Below are positions 32,080 through 32,855 of a stretch of DNA of 32,855 nt, in pieces. Source of the DNA: Jiulongibacter sp. GTDB lineage: Bacteria > Bacteroidota > Bacteroidia > Cytophagales > Spirosomataceae. The notes below the pieces were generated by a model. The model was not told the DNA's origin, did not search any database, and was given only the letters and a program-made list of their open reading frames with translations. The translations under genes were made by a program, and so were the position numbers. Within the stretch, counting starts at the first letter, position 1; every line of letters starts with the position of its first letter. The stretch covers positions 1 through 32,855 of the forward strand of contig JAHEBN010000026.1 of NCBI GenBank assembly GCA_024645245.1. The letters run 5' to 3'.

Positions 32080-32855
32080 TTAAGCCTCGGCCTCGTCTTT
32101 ATTTTCAGACTCTTCAGTAGCTTCTGGTTCGGCGGCAGGAGCTTCTTCAACTACCGATGTTTCTTCTACAACCGGAGCTGTTTCAACAACCTCTGCAACT
32201 GCTTCTACCTCAGCAATAACTTCTTCTGCTGGGGCTTCTTCTACCAGAGCAGCTATTTCTTCAGCAACCTCTGCTACTGGTGCAGCTTCTTCAGATGTAT
32301 CTTCAGCTTTTGGAGTTGTTCTGGTTCTTTTTCTCTTTCCGCCGGTTTCTGAATCGTCGTCGCTGGCAGCGGCTACAGGAGCTTCTTCAACAGCCTTGCC
32401 CATATCCATTGCTCTTTTTGCATTTTCGATCTCTTCTTGCTCGGCAGTTTCTTTATCAGATTTACGCTCCAGAATTCCTTCTTCAATTGCCTTTCCAATG
32501 GCCAAAGTAATCAAAGATATAGATTTGTAAGCATCATCATTAGCAGGGATTACGTAATCCACTTCTTCCGGGTTGGAGTTGGTATCAACCATGGCAACCA
32601 CTGGTATACCTAAACGGTGGGCCTCAGAGATAGCCAGGTGCTCACGCTTGATATCTACCACAAAAAGAGCAGCAGGGATTCGTGACATATCTGCAACACC
32701 CCCAAGTAATCTTTCCAATTTAATTCGATCTCTGTTTAGCATCAAACGCTCCCTTTTCGCAAGGTTACCGGCTGTTTGCTCATCACTTAGCATACGCTCG
32801 ATATTGTTCATTTTTTTCAATGACTTACGAATCGTAGAGAAGTTTGTAAGCATAC
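32080..32855 (-). CDS. rpsB: 30S ribosomal protein S2 with long acidic C-terminal tail, partial
   Basis: The gene enters from beyond the right edge; the first visible codons ([19 protein letters not shown]) correspond to about residue 105 of S2, so the Met at 32853 is internal. The visible core includes [54 protein letters not shown] and [15 protein letters not shown], all typical S2. After about 130 visible residues the core ends, and a tail of about 125 residues follows. It is made mostly of Glu, Ala and Val, with a basic patch GGKRKRTRT in its first part. This tail is absent from E. coli S2. tsf follows downstream. Confidence 0.95.
   Translation of the reverse strand, partial: MLTNFSTIRKSLKKMNNIERMLSDEQTAGNLAKRERLMLNRDRIKLERLLGGVADMSRIPAALFVVDIKREHLAISEAHRLGIPVVAMVDTNSNPEEVDYVIPANDDAYKSISLITLAIGKAIEEGILERKSDKETAEQEEIENAKRAMDMGKAVEEAPVAAASDDDSETGGKRKRTRTTPKAEDTSEEAAPVAEVAEEIAALVEEAPAEEVIAEVEAVAEVVETAPVVEETSVVEEAPAAEPEATEESENKDEAEA

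Noticed and set aside
31995-32150. N-terminal extension of Tsf by 52 residues
   Set aside because: It covers the rpsB stop region and the intercistronic hairpin and has no family similarity; the canonical Tsf N-terminus starts at 31994.
1-32855. CRISPR array, insertion sequence or defence island
   Set aside because: No regularly spaced identical repeats, transposase, or recognised defence gene was seen. DUF2130 alone is not enough to call defence.

Overview
The window looks like chromosomal DNA of a member of the Bacteroidota, most likely near Cytophagales. I infer this from the low G+C, the lack of Shine-Dalgarno sequences, repeated matches to the Bacteroidota promoter form TTTG / 18-20 bp / TAnnTTTG, the many lipoprotein signal peptides, an M43 cytophagalysin-type protease and the housekeeping gene types. 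Both edges cut genes: a tandem ABC ATPase on the left and rpsB on the right. I see no phage, plasmid, transposase or CRISPR.

Layout. 1-1000: the C-terminal half of a tandem ABC ATPase and a small Pmp3/YqaE-type membrane protein. 1179-3471: a secreted M43 metalloprotease lipoprotein and gcvT. 3531-8462: a MarR regulator divergent from a four-gene export operon (ATPase, lipoprotein adaptor, DevC-like permease, TolC-like outer-membrane channel). The channel gene carries a one-base frameshift. 8557-10935: an acyl-CoA dehydrogenase and an AraC-type regulator, each with clear promoter and palindrome structure upstream. 11049-12694: a minus-strand tRNA-Gly/tRNA-Leu unit, then an overlapping trio hisIE, holin-family membrane protein and small lipoprotein. 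12700-17415: a minus-strand set of two glycosyltransferases, a TonB-C/TPR protein and an S41 peptidase. 17522-20934: a tightly overlapped minus-strand operon SDR, FAH-family hydrolase, membrane protein and DUF2130 protein. 21104-21607: tRNA-His followed by decayed tandem copies of its own 3' end and terminator. 21874-27256: a Gfo/Idh/MocA oxidoreductase, a TPR protein, an RhlE-type helicase and a large multi-pass membrane protein. 27339-32855: lpdA, a PQQ dehydrogenase with an internal cytochrome c, tsf and rpsB.

How the genes work together. The MarR/ATPase/adaptor/permease/TolC block is a self-contained tripartite exporter with a likely local repressor. The SDR and FAH hydrolase fit the last two steps of the non-phosphorylative L-fucose/L-rhamnose route to pyruvate and lactate. 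gcvT and lpdA encode two of the four glycine-cleavage components but are far apart. tsf and rpsB form the usual translation pair.

The most unusual features are: (1) the tRNA-His locus, where the tRNA 3' part plus its GNRA-loop terminator recurs in degenerate form downstream, resembling in layout the E. coli tyrT/rtT repeats; (2) the DUF2130 coiled-coil protein, which carries what looks like a PD-(D/E)xK nuclease core; (3) the TolC frameshift; and (4) a perfect palindrome overlapping the acyl-CoA dehydrogenase promoter. Most of the window is otherwise ordinary core genome, and I do not claim a clearly new multi-gene system.
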